A stretch of DNA of 64,000 nt from Aquabacterium sp. (GTDB lineage Bacteria; Pseudomonadota; Gammaproteobacteria; Burkholderiales; Burkholderiaceae_C): positions 124,001 to 188,000 of the forward strand of contig NZ_JACPYU010000015.1 in NCBI RefSeq assembly GCF_016195855.1. Reading direction: 5' to 3'. The translations under genes and the position numbers were made by a program. A model generated the notes under the pieces. The model had not been told where the DNA came from. It did not search any database and saw only the letters and a list, made by a program, of their open reading frames with translations. Shown one piece after another: positions 51,467-60,977 of the stretch (position 1 is its first letter; the number at the start of each line of letters is the position of its first letter).

Positions 51467-52359
51467 CAAACCCTCTTTTGTCCGTTGGACTCGTCAAAAC
51501 GGGATGCCAGAACGCGATCCGTCATATAGGTCAAGATCAGGGCCACGACAAACAGCAGCATGCCGGCAAAGCCATGCAAGAAACCTTGCCCCGCCTCGTC
51601 CCCCAGGTGATAGGTGACCAGAACCAGCACCATCACCCGGATGACGTTCGAGGCAAACGAAATCGGCACAATCGCCAACGCCAGCAAGGTGTTTCTCGCC
51701 CGCGAGTGGTAGTTCATGATCTTCATGTAGAACAGCCCCAGCGATTCCAGCGTGAAAAGCGAGTTGAGACCCGAGCAGGCATCGGCCACCATCAACTGAT
51801 AGGGGCCGATCGTCAGCGTCACGCCGGAGCGCCCCATGGGGTAATGCGCGGCATGCAAAATGGCTTCGGCCACGATGGACACCGCCACCTTCAAGGGCAT
51901 CGTGATGGCCTGCACGAGCACCCCGGGCAAAGGCACCATGAACAGCATGAAAAACAGCGGGAACCACGCCAGGCGAACCATTCGCCAACCCCTCAGCATC
52001 AACATGCAGGCCATCAGCAAGATGATGTGCGACAGGGCCTCCATGGTGTCGATGCCCTGGGAGCGGCCAAGCACATACATGGCCAGCCCGAACACCAGCA
52101 CGATCCAGCCCGACACCATCGCAGGCTTGGCTTCGCCCGCGAAAAGCTGCTGGCGGTCATTCCACAACAACCAGAACGACAAGGCAATGATGATGGGAGC
52201 GTGCCCGTTGTCATCCTTCATCCAGGCTGTGTTGGCCAGGGAAATATAGGTGGGGATGAACAGCGCAAGCAGGCCCACCCCGAGGATCAACAACTGACGG
52301 ACGGGCCAGCTCACCTCAGCGGAGGGCGCAACAGGCAAAGACGCTGAAGACTGGCTCAT
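51466..52359 (-). CDS. xrtB: Exosortase B (XrtB), copy 1
   Basis: Exosortase is an intramembrane cysteine transpeptidase-like enzyme that recognises PEP-CTERM tails. The 297-residue protein has about eight helices and the catalytic triad in family context: Cys195 (VADACSGLNSLF), Arg241 (NVIRVMVL) and His262 (GFLHGFAGM). GRSGVTLTIGPYQLM and ISLANTAWMKDDNGHAPI fit the B type. ATG at 52359 is the family start; an upstream extension of 27 codons has no support. It couples to EpsI by an overlapping stop/start. A 168-base gap separates it from the Wzy-like gene upstream in the operon. Confidence 0.92.
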   Translation of the reverse strand: MSQSSASLPVAPSAEVSWPVRQLLILGVGLLALFIPTYISLANTAWMKDDNGHAPIIIALSFWLLWNDRQQLFAGEAKPAMVSGWIVLVFGLAMYVLGRSQGIDTMEALSHIILLMACMLMLRGWRMVRLAWFPLFFMLFMVPLPGVLVQAITMPLKVAVSIVAEAILHAAHYPMGRSGVTLTIGPYQLMVADACSGLNSLFTLESLGLFYMKIMNYHSRARNTLLALAIVPISFASNVIRVMVLVLVTYHLGDEAGQGFLHGFAGMLLFVVALILTYMTDRVLASRFDESNGQKRV

Positions 52360-52527
52360 AGAAACGATGGTCGCAAAAGTTGAAGGCAAGCCTGTGATTG
52401 TGGCAAGAAGCGCGACTAAGTTCCCGTGAGCCGGCAACAAATCGACTGGTACAAACCCGGAACGCCTCAGCCACCCAGGCGCCGCCGCCCACCGGACGCA
52501 GGTGGAGCGGAGCCCTCACTCAGGTGG

Positions 52528-53940
52528 TCACAACCCGCGCCGCTTGTAGGGCGAAATCCTGAACCGGCGCCCTGGCAGGCACAAGGAGGCCCCGATCAGG
52601 CCGAAGATGAACTGGTGAAGCCCCACGGAGGCATGGACCACCAGCATCGTGGCCGAGGCCATCAGCGCCATGGCCATCCCGGCACGGACACCTGTATTGG
52701 CTTGCGGCACCCGCAACTCTTCGTAACTGGGGCACAGACGCCAGATCGCCAAACCCAGAATGGCCATGAAGAGCAGGCAATAGATCAGGCCGTAATCCAG
52801 CGCGTAGACCAGATAGATGTTGTCCAGGAAGTAGCTGCCGAAATACCCTTTGAACCCAGCAATCTTGGCGCCTTCCCCGGAACCATGCCCCCACACAGGG
52901 CTGTCAAAAATCGCTGGGATACCGCGCACAAGCATGCTGACGCGCGCCTCGGAGCTGATCGACTCGTCGGCCGTGCGCCCCCGCAGCAGCTCGAACACCC
53001 ACAGGGCCGCGACCATCAGGATGAAAGGCAACCACATCAGCTGCACCCTCAAAACGGTGGCCGTCAGGCGGTTGCTGAACTTCGAAGTCCAGGCCATGAA
53101 CTTCACAACGAAGATCAGCCCCACCAGCCCGGCCCCCAACACCATGCTCGATCGGGTGTAGGTCAGGACCACGCTCCCCAATGTGAGCGCCCCCATGAAC
53201 ATCCAGAACAGGCGCCCCTTGGCACGGTCGAAGAAGCCCTTGGCAAAAAAGGCCACGCCCACCGTGATCAGGAACTGGGCGCACAACAAGGGGTGCTCGA
53301 ATGTGCCCTTGACCCGGTACACGCCGTCCCGACTTTGGTCGACCAGGCCCACCTGGTTCCACCCTTCCGACGACATGATCTTTTCAAAGACGTTGCGCTT
53401 GAGCACGAACTCGATGGGCATGACGCACACCACCACGATCGCAGCCAGGGCCAGCGCACGGAACAGCCATGTGAAGTCCTCTTCACGACGGATGTAGATC
53501 GCCGCGAAGGCGAACGCGAGCCATGGGGGCAGGATGTTGTTGATGATGTCGTTGATGAAAAACCCGTTCGAGTAATTCAAGAAGATGTTCAGGACGAAAT
53601 ACCAACTGAAGAAAACCGCCACCATGCGCCAGAGTCGGCGCGTCTCGGCGCCGGAGAACTCGGTCAAGGGCACCCGGAAGGGCTTGATGAGCAGCAAGAT
53701 GAGCGTCAGGCCGACGAGGGCGAACCGCAGCCAGCGGGCCGGCGAAATATTGGGCAAACCACCCGGGCGAATTTCCGCATAGCTGGGCAAGGCCACCATG
53801 CAGAAAATCAAGGCCACAGTCAGCCACAGTCCATAGCGCCGCAGCTGGATCATCACGGGCGCGACCGCGACCCGCGTACGCCCGACGTCGGTGCGTGGCC
53901 ATGCCTTCATCCCGGAGGCAACAGGTGTCTGACGTGCCAT
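52528..53940 (-). CDS. O-antigen ligase / Wzy-type polymerase
   Basis: This 470-residue integral membrane protein has about 11 helices and the long periplasmic loop of the Wzy/WaaL family (about 320-390, with RGRTADESISSEARVSMLVRGIPAIFDSP and WGHGSGEGAK). The segment LTYTRSSMVLGAGLVGLIF, with its Arg, is the common polymerase motif. With Wzx and EpsF/EpsG it forms a Wzx/Wzy-type assembly line, so polymerase rather than ligase is the likely role. It follows the GT4 gene by 16 bases. Confidence 0.85.
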   Translation of the reverse strand: MARQTPVASGMKAWPRTDVGRTRVAVAPVMIQLRRYGLWLTVALIFCMVALPSYAEIRPGGLPNISPARWLRFALVGLTLILLLIKPFRVPLTEFSGAETRRLWRMVAVFFSWYFVLNIFLNYSNGFFINDIINNILPPWLAFAFAAIYIRREEDFTWLFRALALAAIVVVCVMPIEFVLKRNVFEKIMSSEGWNQVGLVDQSRDGVYRVKGTFEHPLLCAQFLITVGVAFFAKGFFDRAKGRLFWMFMGALTLGSVVLTYTRSSMVLGAGLVGLIFVVKFMAWTSKFSNRLTATVLRVQLMWLPFILMVAALWVFELLRGRTADESISSEARVSMLVRGIPAIFDSPVWGHGSGEGAKIAGFKGYFGSYFLDNIYLVYALDYGLIYCLLFMAILGLAIWRLCPSYEELRVPQANTGVRAGMAMALMASATMLVVHASVGLHQFIFGLIGASLCLPGRRFRISPYKRRGL

Positions 53941-53956
53941 GGTGAATCTTTCGTGT

Positions 53957-55027
53957 TCAGTTTGTCGCCAATGTGCGTTCCATCGCCTGACAAGCGCGAG
54001 ACCACGTGAAGCTTTGAATGGACACGCTTGCCGCTTGGGCCAGACGCAAGCGCAGCGAAGGGTCGGACATCAGTGCCAGCACACCCTGCGCCAGCGCATC
54101 GGCATTGGCGGGCGGACACATCAGTGCATTGACATCGGCCTGGGCGAATTCGCGATGGCCATCGACATCGGTCAGCACCACAGCCGCCCCGCAAATCATG
54201 GCCTCGGCAGGCGGCAAGCCCCAACCCTCGGTCAAGCTGGGCGCCAGAAAAATGGCGGATTGATTGTATATCTCGCGCAAGAGGCGCTGCGAGGGCAACT
54301 GGTGGTAGCTGATCCAGTCAGGCAGATCGGCAGGCGCGGGCCCCACCCCGAACAGCGTCACCTTGAGCGTGGGGCACTGGGCACGGACCTGCATGAGTGC
54401 CTCCAGGCCATAGCGGCTGCCCTTCCAGGCCGACTGGTGGTAGAGCATGGCCACGGTGTGAGGGTCCCGGTCCTGCGGCGCCACATCCATGCCGAAGGCC
54501 TTGAAATCCAGCCCATTCGTGATGTAGCTGGACGGCTCGCCGTGCTGGGCCACCAGGGCTTCGAGCCAGCGGGAGATCACGATCTTGTGCAATGGCAAGT
54601 GCCAGGTACGCAGCACCTGGTCGCGGTCCCCTGACCAATCTTCAAAGTGCTGGATCAGGTAAAAGCGGCGACCGTGCCGGGGCGCATAACCCGCCACCCA
54701 TTCCGCCGTTTCCCAGGAGGTGGCCACCACAGCATCAGATGCCGGCATGAACCAGCGGTGAAGCCAGGGCACGAATCTGAGCTTGACCGCCGGGGCCAGC
54801 GTGAACCAGCTTTCGGGCGTGTAGCGGCGCAAGGCCCAGCGCTTGAGAAAGGTCATCCAGTGACGAGGACGCCACAACAGCTTGACCTGGCCCGGTTGCA
54901 GGTAAAAGGCATGCGTCACGGTCACGTCATGGCCACGCTGCACGAGGCCGTTGGCGTACTCGTAGACAACCTTGTATCCCCCGACCGGGACGGTCCCGTC
55001 GGTCGGCAACACGAAATGCACCTTCAT
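53957..55027 (-). CDS. Glycosyltransferase, GT4 family
   Basis: The 356-residue enzyme begins MKVHFVLPTDGTVPVGGYKVVYEYANGL, where GGYKVVYEYA is a common acceptor-loop version. It continues with VVATSWETAEWVAG, FYLIQHFEDW and the donor half with LYHQSAWKGSRYGLEALM and FLAPSLTEGWGLPPAEAMICGAAVV (EX7E). The fold is GT-B and peripheral to the membrane. The stop of the WbsX-like gene overlaps its start by four bases (ATGA). The donor sugar is not known. Confidence 0.87.
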   Translation of the reverse strand: MKVHFVLPTDGTVPVGGYKVVYEYANGLVQRGHDVTVTHAFYLQPGQVKLLWRPRHWMTFLKRWALRRYTPESWFTLAPAVKLRFVPWLHRWFMPASDAVVATSWETAEWVAGYAPRHGRRFYLIQHFEDWSGDRDQVLRTWHLPLHKIVISRWLEALVAQHGEPSSYITNGLDFKAFGMDVAPQDRDPHTVAMLYHQSAWKGSRYGLEALMQVRAQCPTLKVTLFGVGPAPADLPDWISYHQLPSQRLLREIYNQSAIFLAPSLTEGWGLPPAEAMICGAAVVLTDVDGHREFAQADVNALMCPPANADALAQGVLALMSDPSLRLRLAQAASVSIQSFTWSRACQAMERTLATN

Positions 55028-56163
55028 CGACCGAACACTTCCAGAACCCGCTCAAGCCGTGCCTTGCCCTGCTTGGCTGTGGGCTCGATGAAAGAGCCTT
55101 CGCCAAACTCGTTCCAGCAGCAAACGACACCCAGTTTCGGGCCCGTTTGCTTCAAAGCCTCCATGGCCTTGCGGCCGTCGCTCAGGTGGCTCTTGAACTC
55201 ATCCAGGGTGGGCATGCATTGGTCATGCTTCGGGTCGTAAGTCCCACCCCAGGGGCGCCTGTCCCAGCCTGCGGTCAAGGGCAGAATCGCCGGCACCGAA
55301 CTGACTGAGGCGTACTGCTTCCAGTGAGACTGGTAAGCCGCGCTGAGATCCTTGTACGAGTATGACAACTTGGCCTGCTGCCCCGCGGGCGCATGAAGGT
55401 TGTAAGCCGATACCGCGCTGTATCCCATCGCCTTGGCGTCACGCAGCAGGTCGGGCGTATCACCCGTCACGCCCGCCACAAAGTAAAAACCGGGCAGGCC
55501 GGCGTCACGGGCACGCTGCTGCGCCCCGGCCAGCAACTGCCGCGTGCTTGAGCCAAACCCTTTGGCCCGCTCAGCCAGATCCAGCGCGGAAAACACGAAC
55601 ACCACAGGCTTGCCATCGACGCGCAGGAACTCGGGGCGCGAAGCGTAGTACTTCACCCACCAGTCCACCATGCGCTCGAAGTTGGCCTGGCTGGTTGGCA
55701 CATCGCCATGATTGGCCCACAGGATCGAAAATGGCAATTGCGTCTTCTGAGGCGATCGGAAGTAGGCCGACAGCGCGTGATCCAGATACACGCGGTTGTC
55801 TTTGCCCCAATACCAATCAAAGACAACAAACTTCAACCCATACTGGATCATCCAATCGAGTTGCAGGCGCATGACATCGTCTTCACCCTCGTCGTACCAG
55901 CCCAGCAAGGGTTTGCGCTCAGGATAGGGCTCGATGGGCTGCCACGGCTTGGAGGACGGGGCCGCAGGCGTGTCTGCCCGCCAACCCGGGAAGTAGTAGA
56001 CGCCAAGGGCCAGATCCGACTGCGCTGCCGACACCCCGCCTGAGGCCAGCGCACAGGCCACACCCAACAAGACAGCGCCCAAACGGCTCAAGCGCGTACC
56101 GGCCCTCAGGGGCCGTGCAGCCGGGCTCACTGACTTCTGTGCACTGCAAGCATCGTGATACAT
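55024..56163 (-). CDS. Exported WbsX/GH99-like protein
   Basis: The 379-residue protein has a GH99-like (beta/alpha)8 domain of the WbsX type: LGVYYFPGWRAD, PLLGWYDEGEDDVMRLQLDWM, FVVFDWYWGKD, LPFSILWANHGD and a C-terminal VVCCWNEFGEGSFIEPT with the conserved Asn-Glu. WbsX-domain proteins usually accompany polysaccharide gene clusters. This one carries a Sec signal (RLGAVLLGVACALASGGVSAA, about 28-48), suggesting it works outside the cytoplasm, perhaps trimming or modifying the polymer. ATG at 56163 has GAGAAG upstream; the longer frame to 56307 overlaps wzx. Confidence 0.82.
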   Translation of the reverse strand: MYHDACSAQKSVSPAARPLRAGTRLSRLGAVLLGVACALASGGVSAAQSDLALGVYYFPGWRADTPAAPSSKPWQPIEPYPERKPLLGWYDEGEDDVMRLQLDWMIQYGLKFVVFDWYWGKDNRVYLDHALSAYFRSPQKTQLPFSILWANHGDVPTSQANFERMVDWWVKYYASRPEFLRVDGKPVVFVFSALDLAERAKGFGSSTRQLLAGAQQRARDAGLPGFYFVAGVTGDTPDLLRDAKAMGYSAVSAYNLHAPAGQQAKLSYSYKDLSAAYQSHWKQYASVSSVPAILPLTAGWDRRPWGGTYDPKHDQCMPTLDEFKSHLSDGRKAMEALKQTGPKLGVVCCWNEFGEGSFIEPTAKQGKARLERVLEVFGR

Positions 56164-56180
56164 ATTCTTCTCACCCCGGT

Positions 56181-57653
56181 TCAATGGGCTTGACGCCAAC
56201 GGCCAAACACGCCCGACGCAAAGTGGCGGACATCCGCAGACAAGGTCCAGGCCATTGCAGCAAACAACAACATGCTTGTCATCAGCATGACCACGGGCCC
56301 CAGCCACGGCCCGGCCCCCAGCCCGTCACCATGGCGGGTGACCCAGGCCAGCGCCGAGACCACCGCCGCGCCAGCCAGGGGCCAACGCACCGCCTGCCAG
56401 TAGTCACGCCCGCGCACGCCGATCAACCGCCGCGTGAAGACGACCTGCAAAACCAGGCCGATGGCAGAGCGCCCCACCCACAGCAGCATCGCGAAAATGG
56501 GCGCCAACTTGGGCAAGAACAGCAAACCCAGGGCCCACAGCGCCGACGAGACCACGGCGATCCACCAGTTCATGTTCGGCTTGCCGATGGCCATGAAAGC
56601 GGGCGGATGAACAAAACCGACAGCCTGCACCGCCCCCATCCCCAAGGCCCATTCGAGGTAGGGAATGGCAGGCTCCCATTGCCCGCCAAACACCAGCTTG
56701 ACGCCCACACCCGCATACAAAGCGGCACAGACATAAATGGGGGGCGCCAACAAGGCCACATTGCCCAAGACCGACAGAAAACGCTCGCGGAACTGCTTGA
56801 CGTCACCCGCAACCCTGGCCAGGTAGGGCAACAGGACCGAGGCAATCGGGCCGCACGTCACCTGGAACAGCACATCGAAAATCCTGACGGCCAGAGCGTA
56901 CACACCCAGTGTGGCCGCACCAAAGACAGCGCCGATCAGCACCTGGTCCAGCCTCACCATGATGGCCTCGAGCAGTTGCGTACCCAGTTGATGGCGAGCC
57001 TGACCCACGACAGGCCGGATGGCATCCAGGTAGGTGCGCCAGCGGCCGGCCCAGAGCGGGCGCCAACGCGCGGCCCACCAGACGGTCAACACCCCGGTCA
57101 AGGCGTTGGCAACGTGCATGACCACCAGCGCCAGGACGCCTTGCCCGGCATGCGCCATGGCCACACCAATGCAACCACCGACGAATGTCGCCAAGGTATT
57201 TCGCAATGCGATGGATTTGTGCTGCAAACGGCGCGACAACAGCGCGTGAGGGACCAAGCCTGCCGCGTTGAGCCAACTGGCGGCACACACCCCCCACAAA
57301 GCCCACTGCAGGCGTGGCTCGTGGTACCAACTGGCCGCCAACCCCGACAAAGCGACGATGATCAAACCGCTGCCCGTCGCCAGCGCGATCTGCAACCACA
57401 GCACGCCGCTGAAGAAATGGGGATCGTCGGCCGTCTGGTGCCGCATGACCTGCGTGGACAGGCCGAAGTCAATGAGCGCGTCGGCAAAAACGCTGACCGC
57501 CAGGGCCATCGCCATGACCCCCAGCTCTGCGGGCGACATGGCACGCGCGATGAGCATGAAGAACACGAAGGACAGGCCACGCGTGCCCAGGCTTCCTGCC
57601 ATCGCCCACAACGACGCGGACTTCGCCGATGGCCCAGCCGAATCAGAACCCAT
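56181..57653 (-). CDS. Oligosaccharide flippase (Wzx-like)
   Basis: The 490-residue protein has about 14 membrane helices of the MATE/Wzx superfamily. Its N-terminal SLWAMAGSLGTRGLSFVFFMLIARAMSPAELGVMAMALAVSVFADALIDFGLSTQV is typical of lipid-linked oligosaccharide flippases, and later loops contain the RL.QVLIGA pattern (RLDQVLIGAVFG). It would move undecaprenyl-linked repeat units across the inner membrane for Wzy. It is the first gene of the minus-strand operon, 17 bases before the WbsX-like gene. Its promoter must lie in 57654-57956. Confidence 0.88.
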   Translation of the reverse strand: MGSDSAGPSAKSASLWAMAGSLGTRGLSFVFFMLIARAMSPAELGVMAMALAVSVFADALIDFGLSTQVMRHQTADDPHFFSGVLWLQIALATGSGLIIVALSGLAASWYHEPRLQWALWGVCAASWLNAAGLVPHALLSRRLQHKSIALRNTLATFVGGCIGVAMAHAGQGVLALVVMHVANALTGVLTVWWAARWRPLWAGRWRTYLDAIRPVVGQARHQLGTQLLEAIMVRLDQVLIGAVFGAATLGVYALAVRIFDVLFQVTCGPIASVLLPYLARVAGDVKQFRERFLSVLGNVALLAPPIYVCAALYAGVGVKLVFGGQWEPAIPYLEWALGMGAVQAVGFVHPPAFMAIGKPNMNWWIAVVSSALWALGLLFLPKLAPIFAMLLWVGRSAIGLVLQVVFTRRLIGVRGRDYWQAVRWPLAGAAVVSALAWVTRHGDGLGAGPWLGPVVMLMTSMLLFAAMAWTLSADVRHFASGVFGRWRQAH

Positions 57654-57956
57654 GCATCACCGCCTCTGCCCCGTCCAATTGTTCACTTTGAAAATCTCGT
57701 ATGTCTTGGGCTGCGCAGATCCGCCTTGAGCCGCAGTGAATTCTCACTCTAGCATGCCAGTCGGCGAGCAAATCGCCTGCGGAATCATCGATTTCCTCTA
57801 TGTCGAAGGCGATCAGATCCCGCTGGTTGCCAGGAGTTCCATTGGTCTGAACGTGTTGCCGCGGCGACCCACATCACAACGAACCATCAAACAAATCTGC
57901 TATATCTTGGCGGATACTTCGGACGCACCGAAGATCAACTGCGCAGGAGCAAGTGA
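57654..57956. promoter_or_regulatory. Divergent promoter region between wzx and gmd
   Basis: These 303 bases hold no gene and are less GC-rich than their surroundings, as expected for a region driving the 11-gene minus-strand operon and the gmd operon. TTCGGACGCACCGAA (57918-57932) near the gmd end is an imperfect hairpin. TATATC at 57900-57905 is a possible -10 for gmd, but I see no convincing -35 and no clear sigma-54 site. Ribosome-binding sequence GCAGGAG precedes the gmd ATG. Confidence 0.5.
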
Positions 57957-59087
57957 ATGAGCAAGAAAGTCGCCCTGATTACCGGCGTCACAGGTCAGGA
58001 CGGGTCTTACCTGGCCGAATTTCTGTTGAAAAAGGGCTATGAAGTCCATGGCATCAAGCGCCGCTCCAGCTTGTTCAACACCGACCGCATCGATCACCTC
58101 TACCAGGATCCGCACGTCAGCAACCGCAACTTCGTGCTGCACTACGGCGACCTGACCGACTCCACCAGCCTGGTGCGCATCGTCCAGAAGGTCCAGCCTG
58201 ACGAGATCTACAACCTGGCCGCGCAGTCCCACGTGGGCGTGAGCTTTGAAGAGCCCGAGTACACCGCCAACGCCGACGGCATCGGCGCGTTGCGCCTGCT
58301 CGAAGCCATCCGCATCCTGGGGCTGGAGAAGAAAACCAAGTTCTACCAGGCCTCTACCTCCGAGCTGTACGGCCTGGTGCAAGAGATCCCCCAGAAGGAA
58401 ACCACACCCTTCTACCCCCGCAGCCCGTATGCGGTGGCCAAGATGTACGCCTACTGGATCACGGTGAACTACCGCGAGGCCTACGGCATGTACGCCTGCA
58501 ACGGCGTGCTGTTCAACCACGAAAGCCCGGTGCGCGGCGAGACCTTCGTGACCCGCAAGATCACGCGCGCCATCAGCCGCATTGCGCTGGGCCTGCAAGA
58601 TTGCCTGTACCTGGGCAATATGAGCGCGCTGCGCGACTGGGGCCATGCCAAGGACTACGTGGAAATGCAGTGGCTGATGCTGCAGCAGGACCACGCCGAA
58701 GACTTCGTGATCGCCACGGGCGTGCAGTACAGCGTGCGCCAGTTCGTCGAGTTCGCGGCCAAGGAGCTGGGCATCACCCTGGCGTTTGAGGGCGAAGCCG
58801 AGGCCGAAGTGGGCAAGGTGGTGGCCATCGAGCCCGTCAACGGTGAAACCCTGGCCAAGTGCAAGGTGGGCGACGTGATCGTCAAGGTTGACCCGCGCTA
58901 CTACCGCCCCACCGAGGTGGAGACCCTGCTGGGCGACCCCACCAAGGCCAAGCAGAAGCTGGGCTGGGTGCCCAAGATCACCCTGGGTGAGCTGGTCAAG
59001 GAGATGGTGCTGAGCGACTACTCGGCGGCCAAGCGCGACAGCCTGGTCAAGCTGGCCGGCTTCCAGGCCTACGACCACCACGAGTGA
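57957..59087 (+). CDS. gmd: GDP-mannose 4,6-dehydratase
   Basis: Gmd turns GDP-mannose into GDP-4-keto-6-deoxymannose, the branch point to GDP-fucose and GDP-rhamnose. The 376-residue SDR protein has the NAD(P) site [16 protein letters not shown], the family core [16 protein letters not shown] (Ser/Glu catalytic region), the YxxxK motif YAVAKMYAY, and [16 protein letters not shown]. Cytoplasmic. The start is ATG 57957 with GCAGGAG upstream. It is first in the plus-strand operon and precedes fcl by 17 bases. Confidence 0.96.
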   Translation: MSKKVALITGVTGQDGSYLAEFLLKKGYEVHGIKRRSSLFNTDRIDHLYQDPHVSNRNFVLHYGDLTDSTSLVRIVQKVQPDEIYNLAAQSHVGVSFEEPEYTANADGIGALRLLEAIRILGLEKKTKFYQASTSELYGLVQEIPQKETTPFYPRSPYAVAKMYAYWITVNYREAYGMYACNGVLFNHESPVRGETFVTRKITRAISRIALGLQDCLYLGNMSALRDWGHAKDYVEMQWLMLQQDHAEDFVIATGVQYSVRQFVEFAAKELGITLAFEGEAEAEVGKVVAIEPVNGETLAKCKVGDVIVKVDPRYYRPTEVETLLGDPTKAKQKLGWVPKITLGELVKEMVLSDYSAAKRDSLVKLAGFQAYDHHE

Positions 59088-59104
59088 GCCAGACAAGGGC
59101 CGAC

Positions 59105-60034
59105 ATGGACAAGAACGCCAAAATCTTCGTGGCCGGGCACCGCGGCATGGTGGGCTCCGCCATCGTGCGGCGCCTGCAGGCGGCCGGCTACACCCGCGTG
59201 ATCACGCGCAGCCGCAGCGAACTCGACCTGCTCGACCAGCGCGCCGTGCACGCGTTCCTGCAGGCCGAAAAGCCCGACTACCTCTACATCGCGGCAGCCA
59301 AAGTGGGCGGCATCCAGGCCAACAACGTGTACCGGGCCGACTTCATCTATCAGAACCTGATGATCGAAGCCAACCTGATCCACGGCGCCCACGAGGCTGG
59401 CGTGCAACAGTTGATGTTCCTGGGCTCCAGCTGCATCTACCCCAAGCTGGCCCCCCAGCCCATGCACGAAGACGCACTGCTCACCGGCTTGCTGGAGCCC
59501 ACCAACGAGCCCTACGCGATCGCCAAGATTGCCGGCATCAAGATGTGCGACGCCTACAACGCCCAGTACGGCCGGCAGTACATCAGCGTGATGCCCACCA
59601 ATCTGTATGGCCCCAACGACAACTACGACCTCAACAACAGCCACGTGCTGCCCGCCCTGATCCGCAAGGCCCACGAGGCCAAGCAACGCGGCGACGCCGC
59701 CCTGGTCGTGTGGGGCACCGGCACCCCGATGCGCGAGTTCCTGTACGCGGACGACCTGGCCGACGCCTGCGTCTACCTGATGGAAAAGGGCTACTGCGGC
59801 CCGCTGGTCAACATCGGCACCGGCACGGATGTGACCATCCGCGAACTGGCCGAAACCGTGGTCGACATCGTCGGCTTCAAGGGCAGCTTGACGTTTGACG
59901 CCAGCAAACCCGACGGCACCCCCCGCAAATTGATGGACGTTTCGCGCCTGAGCGCCCTGGGCTGGAAAGCAAGCACCAATTTGAGGGACGGCATTGAGCT
60001 TGCTTACCGGGATTATCTGAACAAGGCGGCTTAA
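59105..60034 (+). CDS. fcl: GDP-L-fucose synthase
   Basis: Fcl (WcaG) performs epimerisation and reduction of the Gmd product to GDP-L-fucose. The 309-residue SDR enzyme has [18 protein letters not shown] for [14 protein letters not shown], the YxxxK catalytic pair in [10 protein letters not shown], and [13 protein letters not shown] at 59105 is preceded by AAGGG; a GTG at 59084 overlapping the gmd end is less likely. With gmd it gives the cell GDP-fucose, indicating fucose in the exopolysaccharide. The exosortase gene follows after 13 bases. Confidence 0.95.
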   Translation: MDKNAKIFVAGHRGMVGSAIVRRLQAAGYTRVITRSRSELDLLDQRAVHAFLQAEKPDYLYIAAAKVGGIQANNVYRADFIYQNLMIEANLIHGAHEAGVQQLMFLGSSCIYPKLAPQPMHEDALLTGLLEPTNEPYAIAKIAGIKMCDAYNAQYGRQYISVMPTNLYGPNDNYDLNNSHVLPALIRKAHEAKQRGDAALVVWGTGTPMREFLYADDLADACVYLMEKGYCGPLVNIGTGTDVTIRELAETVVDIVGFKGSLTFDASKPDGTPRKLMDVSRLSALGWKASTNLRDGIELAYRDYLNKAA

Positions 60035-60047
60035 ACTCGCCATCAGT

Positions 60048-60977
60048 ATGTCCTCAATTCAGCCGGCAGCCTCTTCATCATTGACCCAAGCCCGCGACGA
60101 AACGCCTTCACGCGCCGAGTTGCTGGCCATGGCTGCCGGCCTGTTCGCCATGTACCTGCCCACGTACATGACGCTGGACGCCTCCATCTGGAAAATCGTC
60201 GGCCAGGGCCATGGCCCGGTCATGCTGGCGCTCACGCTGTGGCTGATCTGGCAACGCCTGCCCGCCTTCGTTGGCCTGGCGCCCCAGCCCGCCCCACTCA
60301 GCGGTGGCGCGCTGCTGGCCGCCGGCCTGCTGCTCTACATCGTGGGCCGCTCGCAAGACATCCTGTTCATGGATGTGGGCTCGCAGATACTGGTGCTCAC
60401 CGGGCTGACCCTGCTCTACCAAGGCTGGGCCGGTTTTCGGGTCATGTGGTTCCCCATCTTCTTCATCTTGTTCATCATCCCCATTCCGGGCTCCATCGTT
60501 GACCAGGTGACGGCGCCGCTGAAAGCCGCAGTGTCTTATGTGGCCGAAGCCATTCTTTACAAACTGCATTACCCCATCGGGCGCTCAGGCGTCACACTGA
60601 CGATCGGCCCCTATCAGTTGCTGGTGGCCGATGCCTGCGCCGGCTTGAACTCGATTTTTGCGCTGGAAGCCATTGGCGTGTTCTATTTGAGCGTCATCGG
60701 GCACACGTCCAGGCTGCGCAATATCGTGCTGGCCATGCTGATATTGCCCATTTCTTTTGTTTCGAACGTGACCCGCGTGATCGCGCTGGTGCTCATCACC
60801 TATTATTTCGGCGACGAGGTCGGGCAGGGATTCGTGCACAGCTTTGCTGGCATTTTGCTGTTCATGCTGGCCACCGCATTGACCATTGGTACCGATACGG
60901 TTTTAGGGTTTTTCATCCGTGACAAGGCTGAAACCCAGAACCGCGCCGACGCCCTTCAGCCCAAAGTGACCTCATGA
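60048..60977 (+). CDS. xrtB: Exosortase B (XrtB), copy 2
   Basis: The 309-residue integral membrane enzyme is paralogous to the one at 51466-52359. The catalytic residues are present: Cys197 (VADACAGLNSIF), Arg243 (NVTRVIAL) and His264 (GFVHSFAG). The shared block GRSGVTLTIGPYQL is identical in both copies. N-terminal MTLDASIWKIVGQGHGPV corresponds to the copy-1 sequence around ANTAWMKDDNGHAP. Its neighbours differ: here EpsF follows directly with an ATGA overlap, and EpsI comes two genes later. Both copies appear functional. Confidence 0.93.
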   Translation: MSSIQPAASSSLTQARDETPSRAELLAMAAGLFAMYLPTYMTLDASIWKIVGQGHGPVMLALTLWLIWQRLPAFVGLAPQPAPLSGGALLAAGLLLYIVGRSQDILFMDVGSQILVLTGLTLLYQGWAGFRVMWFPIFFILFIIPIPGSIVDQVTAPLKAAVSYVAEAILYKLHYPIGRSGVTLTIGPYQLLVADACAGLNSIFALEAIGVFYLSVIGHTSRLRNIVLAMLILPISFVSNVTRVIALVLITYYFGDEVGQGFVHSFAGILLFMLATALTIGTDTVLGFFIRDKAETQNRADALQPKVTS

